64,000 nt of DNA. Source: Actinomycetospora endophytica. GTDB taxonomy: Bacteria > Actinomycetota > Actinomycetes > Mycobacteriales > Pseudonocardiaceae. Position 1 is the first letter of the stretch. Each line of letters starts with the position of its first letter. The stretch lies in the NCBI RefSeq assembly GCF_021026375.1, contig NZ_JAJNDB010000006.1:434001-498000 (forward strand). Reading direction: 5' to 3'. The notes beneath the pieces were generated by a model that was given only the letters and a program-made list of their open reading frames with translations, was not told where the DNA came from and made no database searches. Below, piece by piece: positions 8,352-16,773 of this stretch. A program made the translations under genes and the position numbers.

Positions 8352-9341
8352 TCAGGGCGCCAGGACGAGCTTGCCGATCGTGGCCCTGGTCTCCAAGGCC
8401 GCGAGCGCCTTCGGGCCGCCGGGCAACGCGTAGGTGGTGGGCTCGGACGGCGTGAGGACGCCGTCCGCGATGAGCGTGTGCAGCTCCCCCAGGACCTCCC
8501 CGAAGAGCTGCGGCGCGGACCGGATGAAGACGCCGAGATTGAACCCGACGACGTGGACCTGGTGCCGGTACACCAGGTCCCAGTTGGTGAGGGAGGCCTC
8601 GCCGCCCGCCAGGCCGTAGACGACGACGCGGCCAGTGACCCGCTTCGCCGCGGCGAGACTCGCCTCCAGGGTGGCGCCGCCCGCCGACTCCAGCACCACG
8701 TCGACACCGACCCCGCCGGTCAGCCGCCGGACCTCGGCCGCGACGTCGCCCCGCGAGTCCACGACGTGGTCGGCGCCCGCGGCCAGGACCGCCGCGTGCT
8801 TCTCCCGGGAGGCGGTGGCGATGACCATCGCACCGCGATGCTTGGCGACGGTGACCGCGGCCCGGCCGGTCGCACCCGCCGCCGCGTGCACCAGCACGGT
8901 CCGGCCGGCCGTGACGCCACCCAGGTGCCCGACGACGGCGAGGGCGGTGGGCCAGTTGACGGCGAGTCCCAGCGCCTGCTGGTGGGTCCAGCCGCTCGGC
9001 ACCGGCATCGCCGCGACCGCGGGCAGCACCATGTACTCGGCGAAGGCGCCCTCCCCCACCCCGACGACGTGTGCCCCCGCCGCCACGGTGGTCACCGCCT
9101 CCCCCACGGCGACGACCTCTCCGGCGGCCTCGAACCCGGCCAGGTAGGGCGGCCGCGGGCCGTCCCCGAACGTCCCGTGCGCCTTCGAGACGTCCGCGAA
9201 GTTGACGCCGGCCGCGGTGACGCGGACCAGGACGTCGTCCGGGCCGGGGCGCGGAACCGGCACATCGGGGATCAGCACCATGTCGAGCGGTCCGTCGAGA
9301 GACCTCTGTTGCAGCGCGCGCATCGTCGTGGGAACGGTCAT
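8352..9341 (-). CDS. NADPH:quinone oxidoreductase (zinc-less MDR family)
   Basis: The 329-residue medium-chain dehydrogenase/reductase has the GroES-like N-terminal half (MRALQQRSLDGPLDM, AAGVNFADV) and a Rossmann half with VLVHAAAGATGRAAV near 145-160. No catalytic zinc cysteines are seen, which fits the QOR branch that reduces quinones or alkenals with NADPH. The ATG has GAGGAG four bases upstream. The SigG-like gene follows 40 bp downstream on the same strand. The upstream F420-type gene ends in a strong hairpin, so this gene probably has its own promoter at about 9342-9430. Confidence 0.88.
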   Translation of the reverse strand: MTVPTTMRALQQRSLDGPLDMVLIPDVPVPRPGPDDVLVRVTAAGVNFADVSKAHGTFGDGPRPPYLAGFEAAGEVVAVGEAVTTVAAGAHVVGVGEGAFAEYMVLPAVAAMPVPSGWTHQQALGLAVNWPTALAVVGHLGGVTAGRTVLVHAAAGATGRAAVTVAKHRGAMVIATASREKHAAVLAAGADHVVDSRGDVAAEVRRLTGGVGVDVVLESAGGATLEASLAAAKRVTGRVVVYGLAGGEASLTNWDLVYRHQVHVVGFNLGVFIRSAPQLFGEVLGELHTLIADGVLTPSEPTTYALPGGPKALAALETRATIGKLVLAP

Positions 9342-9428
9342 CGGCTCCTCGGCCCTCCGGTCTCGGTGGCGGAGACCGGCCCGTGCGCGGCCTCCCCCCA
9401 GGTAGACCGCGGACACCACCGGAAGGAA

Positions 9429-9464
9429 TCGGTCCCGGCGGCCTGCCGGCGGCGCCGGGACCGA
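9429..9464 (-). terminator. Hairpin terminator after the LLM-class oxidoreductase
   Basis: A perfect 12-bp stem (TCGGTCCCGGCG paired with CGCCGGGACCGA) has a 12-base loop. It starts five bases after the stop codon of the F420-type gene on the minus strand. No T-tract follows, which is usual for terminators in this group. Confidence 0.7.
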
Positions 9465-9468
9465 GCCC

Positions 9469-10452
9469 TCAGGCGTCGACCAGCGGACGCAGCGTCCGGC
9501 CGGCGAGCTCGACGGCGCCCTCGACGTGCCCGGTGGCCGGCAGGTTGATCACCAGCCCGTCCACGCCCCGGTCGAGCACGCGTTCCTTCAGGTCGGCGGC
9601 GACGTCGTCCGGCGTCCCGACGAACATCCGCTCGGTGGCGGCCCGGAACTCGTCGTCGGACAGCGCGTCCGGGTCGAGGCCCTGACCCCGCAGGACCTGC
9701 TTCAGCTGCGCACGGGCCCGGTCACCGTTCTCGTCGATCATGACGAACGCGAGGAAGCTGGTCTCCAGCGTCGACCGGTCGCGACCCGCCTCGGCGCAGC
9801 GGGCGTCCAGCGCCTCGATCTTGCGCGGCAGCTCCGACGGGCTGCAGATGATGTTCAGGTGCTGTGCGTCGCGGGCGGCGAGCGCGAACGTCTTGCGCTC
9901 GCCACCGCCGCCGAGCATCACCGGCAGGTCGTTGCGGACGCGGGGCTCGTTGATGGCGTTCTCGGTGCGGTACCACTTCCCGGAGAACGTCGGGCGCTCG
10001 CCGTGCAGCATCGGCACGATGATCTGCAGGGCCTCGTCGAGACGCTCGAACCGCTCGGTGAACGTGCCGAACTCGAACCCGAGCTGGCGGTGCTCGAGCT
10101 CGAACCAGCCCGCTCCGATGCCCAGCACAGCCCGGCCGCCGCTGACCACGTCCAGCGTCGTCACCGCCTTGGCCAGCAGCGTCGGGTTCCGGTAGGTGTT
10201 GCCGGTGACCAGCGTCGAGAGCTGGATCGACGACGTCGCCGTGGCGAGCGCACCGAGGGCGGTGTACGCCTCGAGCATCGGCTCGTCCGGGGCCCCGAGG
10301 CCGGGCAGTTGGTAGAAGTGGTCCATGACGAAGGCGGTGTCGAAGCCCGCGGCCTCGGCGTCGCGGGTCTGACGGATCACCGTCGGGAAGAGCTTCTCGA
10401 CGGAGTCGCCGTAGGAGAAGTTCGGCATCTGGTAGCCGAGTCGAATGCCCAT
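9469..10452 (-). CDS. LLM-class F420-dependent oxidoreductase
   Basis: The 327-residue luciferase-like TIM-barrel protein begins MGIRLGYQMPNFSYG and carries DTAFVMDHFYQLP, TLVTGNTYRNP, VLGIGAGWFELEH and PVMLGGGGERK. These segments are typical of actinobacterial F420-dependent oxidoreductases that move hydride to or from reduced deazaflavin. The individual substrate cannot be told. It is followed by a strong hairpin, and the membrane-protein gene upstream also ends in one, so it is probably transcribed alone. The short N-terminus before the first strand supports the ATG at 10450-10452. Confidence 0.9.
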   Translation of the reverse strand: MGIRLGYQMPNFSYGDSVEKLFPTVIRQTRDAEAAGFDTAFVMDHFYQLPGLGAPDEPMLEAYTALGALATATSSIQLSTLVTGNTYRNPTLLAKAVTTLDVVSGGRAVLGIGAGWFELEHRQLGFEFGTFTERFERLDEALQIIVPMLHGERPTFSGKWYRTENAINEPRVRNDLPVMLGGGGERKTFALAARDAQHLNIICSPSELPRKIEALDARCAEAGRDRSTLETSFLAFVMIDENGDRARAQLKQVLRGQGLDPDALSDDEFRAATERMFVGTPDDVAADLKERVLDRGVDGLVINLPATGHVEGAVELAGRTLRPLVDA

Positions 10453-10476
10453 GCCTCCGAGACTGCCATCCCCGGA

Positions 10477-10514
10477 TCCCGCCCGCGCGGCGTCGACGGG
10501 CCGCGCGGGCGGGA
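10477..10514 (-). terminator. Hairpin terminator after the 411-residue membrane protein gene
   Basis: A 15-bp perfect stem (TCCCGCCCGCGCGGC with GCCGCGCGGGCGGGA) has an 8-base loop. It starts eight bases past the stop of the membrane protein on the minus strand. Confidence 0.75.
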
Positions 10515-10521
10515 CCGTGCG

Positions 10522-11757
10522 TCAGGCGGGTTCGCGGGCTCCGGCGGTCTCGACGGCGATGGTCTCGGCGTCGGCCGCGGCGGCGTCGGGCTCGGCGGGC
10601 GGCAGCCCGAACGACCCGAGGAACAGCACGTAGAACAGCATCACCAGCACCGCGAAGTTCATGAACCCCAGCGCGTCACCGTGCAGCGACACCCCGGCCG
10701 CCGGCTCGTGCAGCACCGACCCGGCCACCACGAAGTAGTAGCCGAGGAACGTCACCACGGCGAGCACCAGGGTCACCACGGTGCGCACCACCAGGTTCGC
10801 CGCCCGACCCAGATGGGTGGGCTTGTTCCCGAACACGTTCGCCCAGGCGATCATCCAGAACACCCAGCACACCCCGAACTCCGCGGCATACGAGGTCACC
10901 CCGTCCCCCAGCGCGGCCACGTTGGCCGGGCCGATGAGCAGCTTCGCCGCCCCGAGCGTCCCGAAATAGATCACCGTGCCCAGCACGAAGTTCCCGACCA
11001 GCGAGACCACCGCCGTCGCGGCGCGGCTTTTCAGCAGCGCCCACGGCAGGTTGTCCCAGAGCAGCCCGGTCACCACCACCGCCACGATGCAGCTGTAGAA
11101 CCAGCCGGTCAGCGTCGCCTTGCTCATCAACGCGGTCGACGGATCCGCCCACGTCGCCACGCTCGGCACCGCGAACACCCCGAACAGCACCAGCGTCGGC
11201 AGCACCAGCGTCCCGATCTCGGCCAGCCCCGCCCACGGCGGCGAGAGCCGATCCGCCCACGGCCACTGCGCCCAGTTCACCACCGCGGTCACGTAGAAGA
11301 AGAACGCGAACAGCACGATCAGCTGCCCGGTCCCGAACCCGGCCCCCTCGGCCCGCGACGCGGCGAAGCTCGGATCCACGCGCGACCAGCCGTAGGCCAG
11401 CAGCGCCACCACCGCCGCCGCGATCGCGAGCACCACCACGATCCCCACCAGCCCGCGGGCCGGCTGACCCAGCCGCGCCGGCCCGGTCCAGCCGCAGTTG
11501 AACGCCACCCACACCGTGGCGATGATCGCCCAGAACAGCGACGCGTTGAACGGCTGCGGATACGAACCCACCGGGCTCCACTGCGGATCGATCAACAGCC
11601 ACCACAACAGCACCGCCGCCACCGCGACGACGACGACATTGGCCAGCCCGAACACCCACCAGGGCAGGGTTCGCGTGTGGCCGTCCGGGGCAGTGCCGGA
11701 CGGGGTGGGAGGGGCCGCGGAAGCGGCCCCGGAAGGCGATGCTGACGGAGAACTCAT
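10522..11757 (-). CDS. Polytopic membrane protein of unknown function (about ten helices)
   Basis: The 411-residue protein has a Pro/Ser/Ala-rich N-terminal tail of about 30 residues, then about ten hydrophobic segments starting with WWVFGLANVVVVAVAAVLLWWLL. They include WNFCGW-like aromatic turns (FNCGWTGPARLG), YVTAVVNWAQWPWADRL, GWFYSCIVAVVVTGLLWDNLPWALL and FGVCWVFWMIAWANVFGNK. It ends in an acidic Ala/Glu-rich tail. The many tryptophans at helix ends are notable. I do not recognise the family; no transporter signature or nucleotide-binding motif is seen. It is flanked by its own terminator and lies alone on the minus strand. The ATG start is followed directly by the low-complexity tail. 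Confidence 0.8.
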   Translation of the reverse strand: MSSPSASPSGAASAAPPTPSGTAPDGHTRTLPWWVFGLANVVVVAVAAVLLWWLLIDPQWSPVGSYPQPFNASLFWAIIATVWVAFNCGWTGPARLGQPARGLVGIVVVLAIAAAVVALLAYGWSRVDPSFAASRAEGAGFGTGQLIVLFAFFFYVTAVVNWAQWPWADRLSPPWAGLAEIGTLVLPTLVLFGVFAVPSVATWADPSTALMSKATLTGWFYSCIVAVVVTGLLWDNLPWALLKSRAATAVVSLVGNFVLGTVIYFGTLGAAKLLIGPANVAALGDGVTSYAAEFGVCWVFWMIAWANVFGNKPTHLGRAANLVVRTVVTLVLAVVTFLGYYFVVAGSVLHEPAAGVSLHGDALGFMNFAVLVMLFYVLFLGSFGLPPAEPDAAAADAETIAVETAGAREPA

Positions 11758-11835
11758 CGGAACCTCGGCGTTCGTGTCGCTACCTGGACTGGTCGAGCCA
11801 TGACGTACGGGAGGGAGAGGACCCGGGCGGGCGCG

Positions 11836-12249
11836 CTATCGACCGCGGAGGTCGGTGGACCACAGGTGGTGGGCGCGGTGGCGGGCGGGTTTGACGCAGA
11901 AGTCGTGGCCGGCGCCGCCGCGGGTGCCGGGGCAGAACGGGGCGTCGACGAACTCGTGGTGCTCGCCGTCGTCGCTCCAGCGCAACCACCAGACGTCGCG
12001 CTGCCCCAGTTCGCCCGCGGCATCGTTGGGTCCCAGCGGGGCGTGATGAGGGCCGTCGTGGGCGCGCTCGAAGGAACACCCGATCTCGGACTCGATGGCT
12101 TCGTCCGGGCCGGCGAACGTGCGCCAGAGCAACAGCTGCGCGGTGGTGAAGGTGGTCGTGGCCGGGCACTCGCGGGCCGCGGCGGCGAGGATCGCCTCCC
12201 ACACCGACCGGATGTGCGGGGCGTCGAGGTGCTGATCGGCCGCGGTCAT
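11836..12249 (-). CDS. Small Cys/His-rich protein of unknown function
   Basis: The 137-residue protein has four cysteines with nearby histidines: AARECPATT, EIGCSFERAHDGPHH, APFCPGT and HDFCVKPARHRAHH. The CSFERAHDGPHH block resembles short zinc-binding C...H.GPH elements seen in actinobacterial small proteins, but the match is from memory and loose. An aromatic stretch (DVWWLRWSDDGEHHEF) suggests a folded core. Its ATG overlaps the TGA of the preceding gene (ATGA at 12246-12249), so the two are translationally coupled and probably act together. Function unknown. Confidence 0.7.
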   Translation of the reverse strand: MTAADQHLDAPHIRSVWEAILAAAARECPATTTFTTAQLLLWRTFAGPDEAIESEIGCSFERAHDGPHHAPLGPNDAAGELGQRDVWWLRWSDDGEHHEFVDAPFCPGTRGGAGHDFCVKPARHRAHHLWSTDLRGR

Positions 12250-12617
12250 CGACGGTGACGCCCCGGGCGGAGGCCGCGGCCGGCGCGCCGGTGCGGGTGC
12301 CGACCGCGCGCGGACGACCGGCCCCCGGCGACCTCGTCCGGATCCGCGGGCCACGGGTCCGAGGGCTCCGGCGGCGACGTGGGACGACTGGCGAGGGCGA
12401 CCTGCAGAGCCCGTCGTCGGGCGTGGGCGATCAGGGTGTCGAACGCGGCGGCCTCCACGCGCTGCGCGCGCAGGCGGCGTCTGCGGGGCTCGCGCGGAGC
12501 CGGCAGCGCCAGCGTCGGCGGTTCGTCGAACTCGTCGAAGCCGTCGAAGCCGTCGAAGCCGTCGAAGTCGTGGACATCGTCGTCGAGGAAGTCGTCGTGG
12601 AAGTCGTGGCGTCCCAT
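12246..12617 (-). CDS. Small protein with Asp-Phe-Gly repeats and basic C-terminus
   Basis: The 123-residue protein begins with an acidic His/Asp/Phe stretch (MGRHDFHDDFLDDDVHDF), then a tandem of FDG units changing to FDEFDE. An Arg-rich segment (REPRRRRLRAQR), a short possible helix (AAFDTLIAHARRRALQVAL) and a Pro/Arg/His-rich tail follow. The strongly split charge and low complexity suggest a disordered scaffold, binding or phase-forming protein; this is inference. The repeat is mirrored in the DNA as 9-bp units. The stop overlaps the start of the Cys/His-rich gene by ATGA. No similar protein is recognised. Confidence 0.6.
   Translation of the reverse strand: MGRHDFHDDFLDDDVHDFDGFDGFDGFDEFDEPPTLALPAPREPRRRRLRAQRVEAAAFDTLIAHARRRALQVALASRPTSPPEPSDPWPADPDEVAGGRSSARGRHPHRRAGRGLRPGRHRR
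12525..12569. repeat. Five tandem 9-bp units encoding the FDG repeat
   Basis: On the plus strand the units are GTCGAACTC, three copies of GTCGAAGCC and GTCGAAGTC. Read on the minus strand they encode alternating Phe-Asp and Gly/Glu. Such a tract can change length by slippage without breaking the frame. Confidence 0.8.
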
Positions 12618-12998
12618 GGTCGCCCTCCGGGCTGCAGGCCACTGGTCGGTCTCTCGTGGTTGTCGGGTCGATCCGGTGCACGTCGGCCCCGGTCCGGGTC
12701 AGGGGAGGCCCGGGCCGGGGCCGAGTGCTGGCCGGTGCCGCCTCACCCCATTCGGTGACACCGGCAGTTCCTACCGCCGCGACCGAGGAGCGGTCGGCGG
12801 CTGCTGCTGCTCGCTCCCGGGCGATTCCGAGCGGCGAGCAGGGGGCGGACCGGTCCGTGGTGGGCCGGCCCGCCCCCGCCTCGTGCGGCATCAGCGGATA
12901 CGCGTTCCCCGAGGGGCGCGCCCGCCTGTCGTGCTTCCTCGCCCGTCATGCGGCGAGGTCTCGGCGAGCCGACAGGTCAACCCCGTCCGCTCGTCCTC
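12618..12998. other. Intergenic stretch, no supported gene
   Basis: These 381 bp lie between the start of the FDG-repeat gene and the end of the secreted propeller gene, both on the minus strand. I see no convincing coding frame; a minus-strand frame at 12743-12949 has no family features. The part nearest 12618 probably holds the promoter of the FDG-repeat pair. Confidence 0.5.
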
Positions 12999-14837
12999 CT
13001 AGCCCAGCCCGGGGATCCCGCGGCCCGGCGCTGCGGGAGCCGGTCCTGCGGGAGCCGGTGCCCCGGCGTCAGGCGCCCCAGCACCCGGCGCTGCGGGAGC
13101 CGGTGCTGCGGGAGCCGCCCCTGCGGGGGTTCCGGGGAGCAGCGGGGTGCCCGGCAGCGGAAGGGGCGGCGGGGCGATCGGGAGACCCGACCCGGGGTGA
13201 ACCGTCGCCGGGGTGGCGTCCTTCGACACACCCGACGGGCCGGGGGCCGGGAGCACGTCGCTCTCCTTGGCCTTGTCGACCGCCCGTCCGGGCGGGTCGA
13301 CCGGCGGGTAGGAGTTGTGAGCGTCGCGCTGCTGGCCCACGCCGGGCGGGAGGTGCTGGCCGGGGTCGTATCCCGTGGGGTAGGACTCCGGGTTCCGGAT
13401 CTCGACGAGGTTGTTGCCGCGCAGCTCGGCGGACCAGGTCGACTGCGACCGCGGGCTCTGGGCGAAGTCGACCGGGATGGCCAGCGGCGTCGGGTACGGC
13501 AGGTCCTCGACGACCGGGTTCGGCGAGTCGATGTTCCGCACGACGGAGAGCGCGTTGCTACGCCACCCGCCCGCGTACATCCGCTTCTCGTTGACGCCCA
13601 CCGCCGTCGGGCCGTTCGTGTACGAGAGCTCGTTCGGCGTCGGCTGAGGGATCTCGGTGTGCTTCTTGGTGACGGTGTTGAACTTGTCGAACTTGTTGCC
13701 GTTGAGGTAGATGGACCACACGTCACAGTCGTTCGACGGCCCCGGCTCGTTGTCGACCGTGAGCGCGGCCGCGGTGGGGTACGGGTACTTCTTCGCGGCG
13801 GGGTCGGTACCCGTGGCGGGCACGATCGGTGTCGTCGGTCCCGGGTTCTTGGGGTCGATGACGAACAGCCCGTTCCCCTGCGCGGGGCCGGTGTTCGGCG
13901 CCGGCGACGGCGTCGGAGGCTCGGGCTTGGTCCCGCCCACGACGGGGAGCCTGCCGCTACCCAGCGAGGCCGGCCCGGTCATCGAGAAGTACACGTTCTG
14001 GTCCTGGATGGGCCAGTGGGCGTAGTTGATGCCCTGCGTGTAGTCCCGGGTGCATCCCCGGAAGACCAGGCAGTTGCCCTCGCCGGTGGTGACATCCTGC
14101 GGCAGCGTGCCCGGGCCGACCTCGAACTCGTCGATCTTCTTGGTGACGGGGTCGAACCGGCCGACCTTGCCGGCCACCGTCTCCGAGAACCACTGCTTGC
14201 CGTCCGAGCCGGTCTTGATGTCGGCCGGGTACGCCTCGGGCGTCGGGATCGGGAACGACTCGAAATGGTGGTCGATCGTGCTGATCCGGTTGATGGCGTT
14301 CCCGACGACCTTGAGGCCGGGGCCACCGCTCACACCGAGCGAGGTGAAGTACACCCACGGACCCGGGCCGGAGTTGACCGCGTACGGGATTCCGGTCTGG
14401 GCCGGGACCGGGAAGATGTCGATCTTCTTGGTCACCGGGTCCTGCCGGATCATGGACTGGAGCGCGGTGTACCAGATCGCCCCGTCGACCCCGTTCTTCT
14501 CATCGATCGGGAAGGTCCCCGGCGGGAGGGGGTACTCGAGGATCTGCGTGTCCTTCGGAGCCGGCCCGACCGTCGGGACCTGCGGCCCGAGTGCCGCCGG
14601 ATTGGCGGCCGCGGCCATGGCCTGGGCCTTCTCGTTGCTCGCACGGAAGTCGGCCGGCATGTCGGCGACCACCTTCTTGAGCAGGGCGAGGTTCGCGACG
14701 GCCGGATCGGCCGGTGCCGGAGCGGCCGCCGGGGTGGCCGCGACCAGCCCCGCGACCAGTGCGGTGGCCAGCGTGGCCCCGCCCAGTGATCGGACCAGCC
14801 ACCTCGCACGAGGTGGACGGAGGCGAATTCGAGACAT
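12999..14837 (-). CDS. Secreted Vgb-like beta-propeller protein with Pro/Ala-rich tail
   Basis: The 612-residue protein starts with an Arg-rich n-region and a hydrophobic signal sequence (ATLATALVAGLVAATPAAA), so it is exported. The middle holds repeated strands of the virginiamycin-B-lyase/SMP-30 propeller type: QDPVTKKIDIFPVPA, GRFDPVTKKIDEFEVGPG and FNTVTKKHTEIPQP are three copies of a (D/N)(P/T)VTKKxxxF/IxxP unit, with ISTIDHHFESFPIPTP and VVRNIDSPNPVVEDLPYPTP as diverged copies. Residues from about 520 are a long Pro/Ala/Gly tail. Two cysteines (GNCLVFRGCTRD) may form a disulfide. Lyase activity is not assured; many relatives are carbohydrate- or surface-associated propellers. The ATG sits in front of the signal peptide. 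About 1.15 kb of non-coding DNA lies upstream. Confidence 0.8.
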   Translation of the reverse strand: MSRIRLRPPRARWLVRSLGGATLATALVAGLVAATPAAAPAPADPAVANLALLKKVVADMPADFRASNEKAQAMAAAANPAALGPQVPTVGPAPKDTQILEYPLPPGTFPIDEKNGVDGAIWYTALQSMIRQDPVTKKIDIFPVPAQTGIPYAVNSGPGPWVYFTSLGVSGGPGLKVVGNAINRISTIDHHFESFPIPTPEAYPADIKTGSDGKQWFSETVAGKVGRFDPVTKKIDEFEVGPGTLPQDVTTGEGNCLVFRGCTRDYTQGINYAHWPIQDQNVYFSMTGPASLGSGRLPVVGGTKPEPPTPSPAPNTGPAQGNGLFVIDPKNPGPTTPIVPATGTDPAAKKYPYPTAAALTVDNEPGPSNDCDVWSIYLNGNKFDKFNTVTKKHTEIPQPTPNELSYTNGPTAVGVNEKRMYAGGWRSNALSVVRNIDSPNPVVEDLPYPTPLAIPVDFAQSPRSQSTWSAELRGNNLVEIRNPESYPTGYDPGQHLPPGVGQQRDAHNSYPPVDPPGRAVDKAKESDVLPAPGPSGVSKDATPATVHPGSGLPIAPPPLPLPGTPLLPGTPAGAAPAAPAPAAPGAGAPDAGAPAPAGPAPAAPGRGIPGLG

Positions 14838-15403
14838 CAGGCCTCTTTCGGTGTTGGGGAGTCTTTTCCGTCGGACGGTTCAGGGGTCGGTCCACTGGGG
14901 TGCGACCGAAGACGAGCGGACAGAACGGACCGAACACGTGGGCGCCCACGAAGAAGCGTTCCGCTCGATGCGGATGACGATTCGTGTCAGTTGATTCAGG
15001 CAGCCGGGAATCGGGGATCGTGGGGTCGACACCCGGATCCGGGCACAGCCGAACCAGCGAGTCGTCGAGAGGACGACTCACGTGATGATCGTCCGGCAGT
15101 TCCGAAGAAATCTGCGTCTACGCCGGAGTGGGAGCGGCCGCGCCCCGAGAAGGAGGACGAGACGGCGAGACCCACCGGCGGGTGGAGTAGCTCCTCGAAG
15201 GGGTTCCGGGCCCCTGAGAATCAGGGGCGACGTCGAACCCGTCGATCTGTCCGACCGGCGACATGATCACCGATCGGCCTCGACGTGGCGCGACACGGTA
15301 GTGGACACCGACCGAGGCCCCTGAACTCCTCGATCGACGTATGCAGATAACGAACCGATGACCGGAAGGATACGGCTCGGTTATTCATTTCCTGGATAGA
15401 ATT

Positions 15404-15421
15404 CGTAGCGCCGGCGCTACG
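15404..15421. promoter_or_regulatory. 18-bp perfect palindrome
   Basis: CGTAGCGCCGGCGCTACG is a perfect inverted repeat without a loop, close to an AT-rich TTATTCATTTCCTGGATAGAATT stretch split over 15381-15403. It may be an operator; no protein can be assigned. Confidence 0.4.
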
Positions 15422-15884
15422 GCATACCGATGCCGCGTGACGGCAGTGCGACCGTCAGCGCCGGGTCCGACACTCGGATCGTCGGCACCCGGCCGTCCGA
15501 TAGAGCGTCGATGTCTGGTTTGATACTGTTCGTCGAAATACCCCGACTCGCCGACGTCTTCGACGTTTCGGGGTCCTTGCCGCTCACGTCGTAGCGTGTG
15601 AGCGGAACCCAGCGGCAGGGTCACCTCGGGCCAGCGGGACCACTGTGGATCTCGATGTCATCGTCACGATCCTTGGTCGGTCCGGTTCGGGGTCTCGGCG
15701 GGAGAGTGGAAGCCGGGGAGCGTCCATCCGTCGGGATCCGAACCGGCTGCGGGAATCGTCGAGACCCGGAGACGACCGGGGAGCCGGAGCCGGGTAGCGA
15801 CGTGGTCGGGGTGAGGTCGGCCCGAGAGGGCTCGGCTCGCGTGTGAACCGGACCACATCAGGTTGGGCGCGGAGCTTGCCGCAC

Positions 15885-15914
15885 TCTGAATTCAGTGTCA
15901 ACACTGAATTCAGA
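15885..15914. promoter_or_regulatory. 30-bp palindrome, candidate GntR operator
   Basis: Two 14-base arms (TCTGAATTCAGTGT and ACACTGAATTCAGA) are perfectly complementary around a CA spacer. Each arm contains the 10-bp palindrome CTGAATTCAG, with centres 18 bp apart. It ends 73 bp before the start of the GntR gene, so autoregulation is likely. Dimeric GntR proteins bind such sites; two boxes suggest a pair of dimers. Confidence 0.65.
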
Positions 15915-15987
15915 ACATCAGCTGCGGCCGTACCGCCCATGATCTTGCCCCGAACGGTCGATGCCCACGCCGAGCAGGAGGTCAGCA

Positions 15988-16716
15988 GTGCCGAGCCCGG
16001 CGGAGCACGCCACCAGCCGAGCGACCCCCGCGCACCGCGGTCGGGGCGTCGCGATGACCGCCTCCGGAGCGCCGTCGCGCACCGACCGGGTGTACGAGGC
16101 CATCGTCGACGACATCTGCACCGGCCGTCTCACCCCCGGCACACCGCTGCGCCAGGAACGGCTCGCCGAGCGGTTCGAGGTCTCCCGCCAGCCCATCCAG
16201 CAGGCGCTGCTCCTGCTCCGCAACCAGGGCCTGCTGCGCGACTTCGGGCGCCGCGGCCTCGAGGTCGCCCCCGTCGCCGCCGACCTCGTCGGCCACGTCT
16301 ACGAACTGCGCGGCGTGATCGACGGCCCCGCCGCGCGCCTGGCCGCCGAACGGCACGACGAACCATGGCTCGCCCGAGCCACCGAGATCGTCGAGGCCGG
16401 CCACCGCGCCCGCTCCGAGGGCGCCTTCGCCCAGATGATCGCCGCGGACGTCGAGTTCCACCGCGCCGTCGTCGACGCCGCCGCCAACCCCTTGATCGCC
16501 GAGAGCGCCGAGGTGATGTGGCGCAACGTCCATCGCCTGATGAGCGAGGTCCTGCTCCACGACGGCGGGCCGCTCTGGGTCTGGGAGGACCACACCGACA
16601 TCCTGGGCGCCATCGCCCGCCGCGACGGCGCGGAGGCCGAGCACCTCGCTGTCCGCCACGCCCGGCACGCCCAGTGGATGATCCTCGAGGCCATGAGCGG
16701 GGTCCCCGCCACCTGA
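15988..16716 (+). CDS. GntR family transcriptional regulator (FCD subfamily)
   Basis: The 242-residue protein has a GntR winged helix-turn-helix at about 30-95 (RVYEAIVDDICTGRLTPGTPL, QERLAERFEVSRQPIQQAL, LLRNQGLL). An alpha-helical FCD ligand domain follows, with ELRGVIDGPAARLAA, ADVEFHRAVVDAA and WEDHTDILGAIARRD; the Asp and His residues usually bind a metal that helps hold a carboxylate. I chose the GTG at 15988 because AGGAGG lies six bases upstream; the ATG at 15961 has no such site. A 30-bp palindrome precedes it. It has no obvious partner gene in the same direction, so its targets may lie elsewhere. Confidence 0.88.
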   Translation: MPSPAEHATSRATPAHRGRGVAMTASGAPSRTDRVYEAIVDDICTGRLTPGTPLRQERLAERFEVSRQPIQQALLLLRNQGLLRDFGRRGLEVAPVAADLVGHVYELRGVIDGPAARLAAERHDEPWLARATEIVEAGHRARSEGAFAQMIAADVEFHRAVVDAAANPLIAESAEVMWRNVHRLMSEVLLHDGGPLWVWEDHTDILGAIARRDGAEAEHLAVRHARHAQWMILEAMSGVPAT

Positions 16717-16773
16717 TCGACCCCGAGGCCCGGGTCCGGTGCTCGGCGAGGGCTCCTCGCTACCCGCGAGGGC

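Larger units (their letters stand above)
14838..15987. other. Long non-coding region between secreted propeller and GntR genes
   Basis: About 1.15 kb has no gene I can support; the short open frames here lack family features and have poor codon patterns. Base composition is visibly less G+C-rich than its surroundings around 15330-15420 and 15880-15920. It holds an 18-bp palindrome at 15404-15421 and a 30-bp palindrome at 15885-15914, so much of it is likely regulatory for the two flanking genes. A small RNA cannot be excluded. Confidence 0.55.

Noticed and set aside
9526-11745. Long plus-strand open frame (739 codons) opposite the LLM and membrane protein genes
   Set aside because: The translation is dominated by His/Arg/Gln/Pro runs typical of antisense frames in high-GC DNA.
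12743-12949. 68-codon minus-strand frame between the FDG-repeat and propeller genes
   Set aside because: No ribosome binding site, no family features and no sign of selection that I can see.
15385-15624. 79-codon minus-strand frame in the long non-coding region
   Set aside because: Codon use unlike real genes here and no recognisable motif.
16746-16760. GCGAGG-GCT-CCTCGC hairpin between the GntR and LigD-polymerase genes as a terminator
   Set aside because: Six-base stem with a three-base loop is too common in such GC-rich DNA to call.
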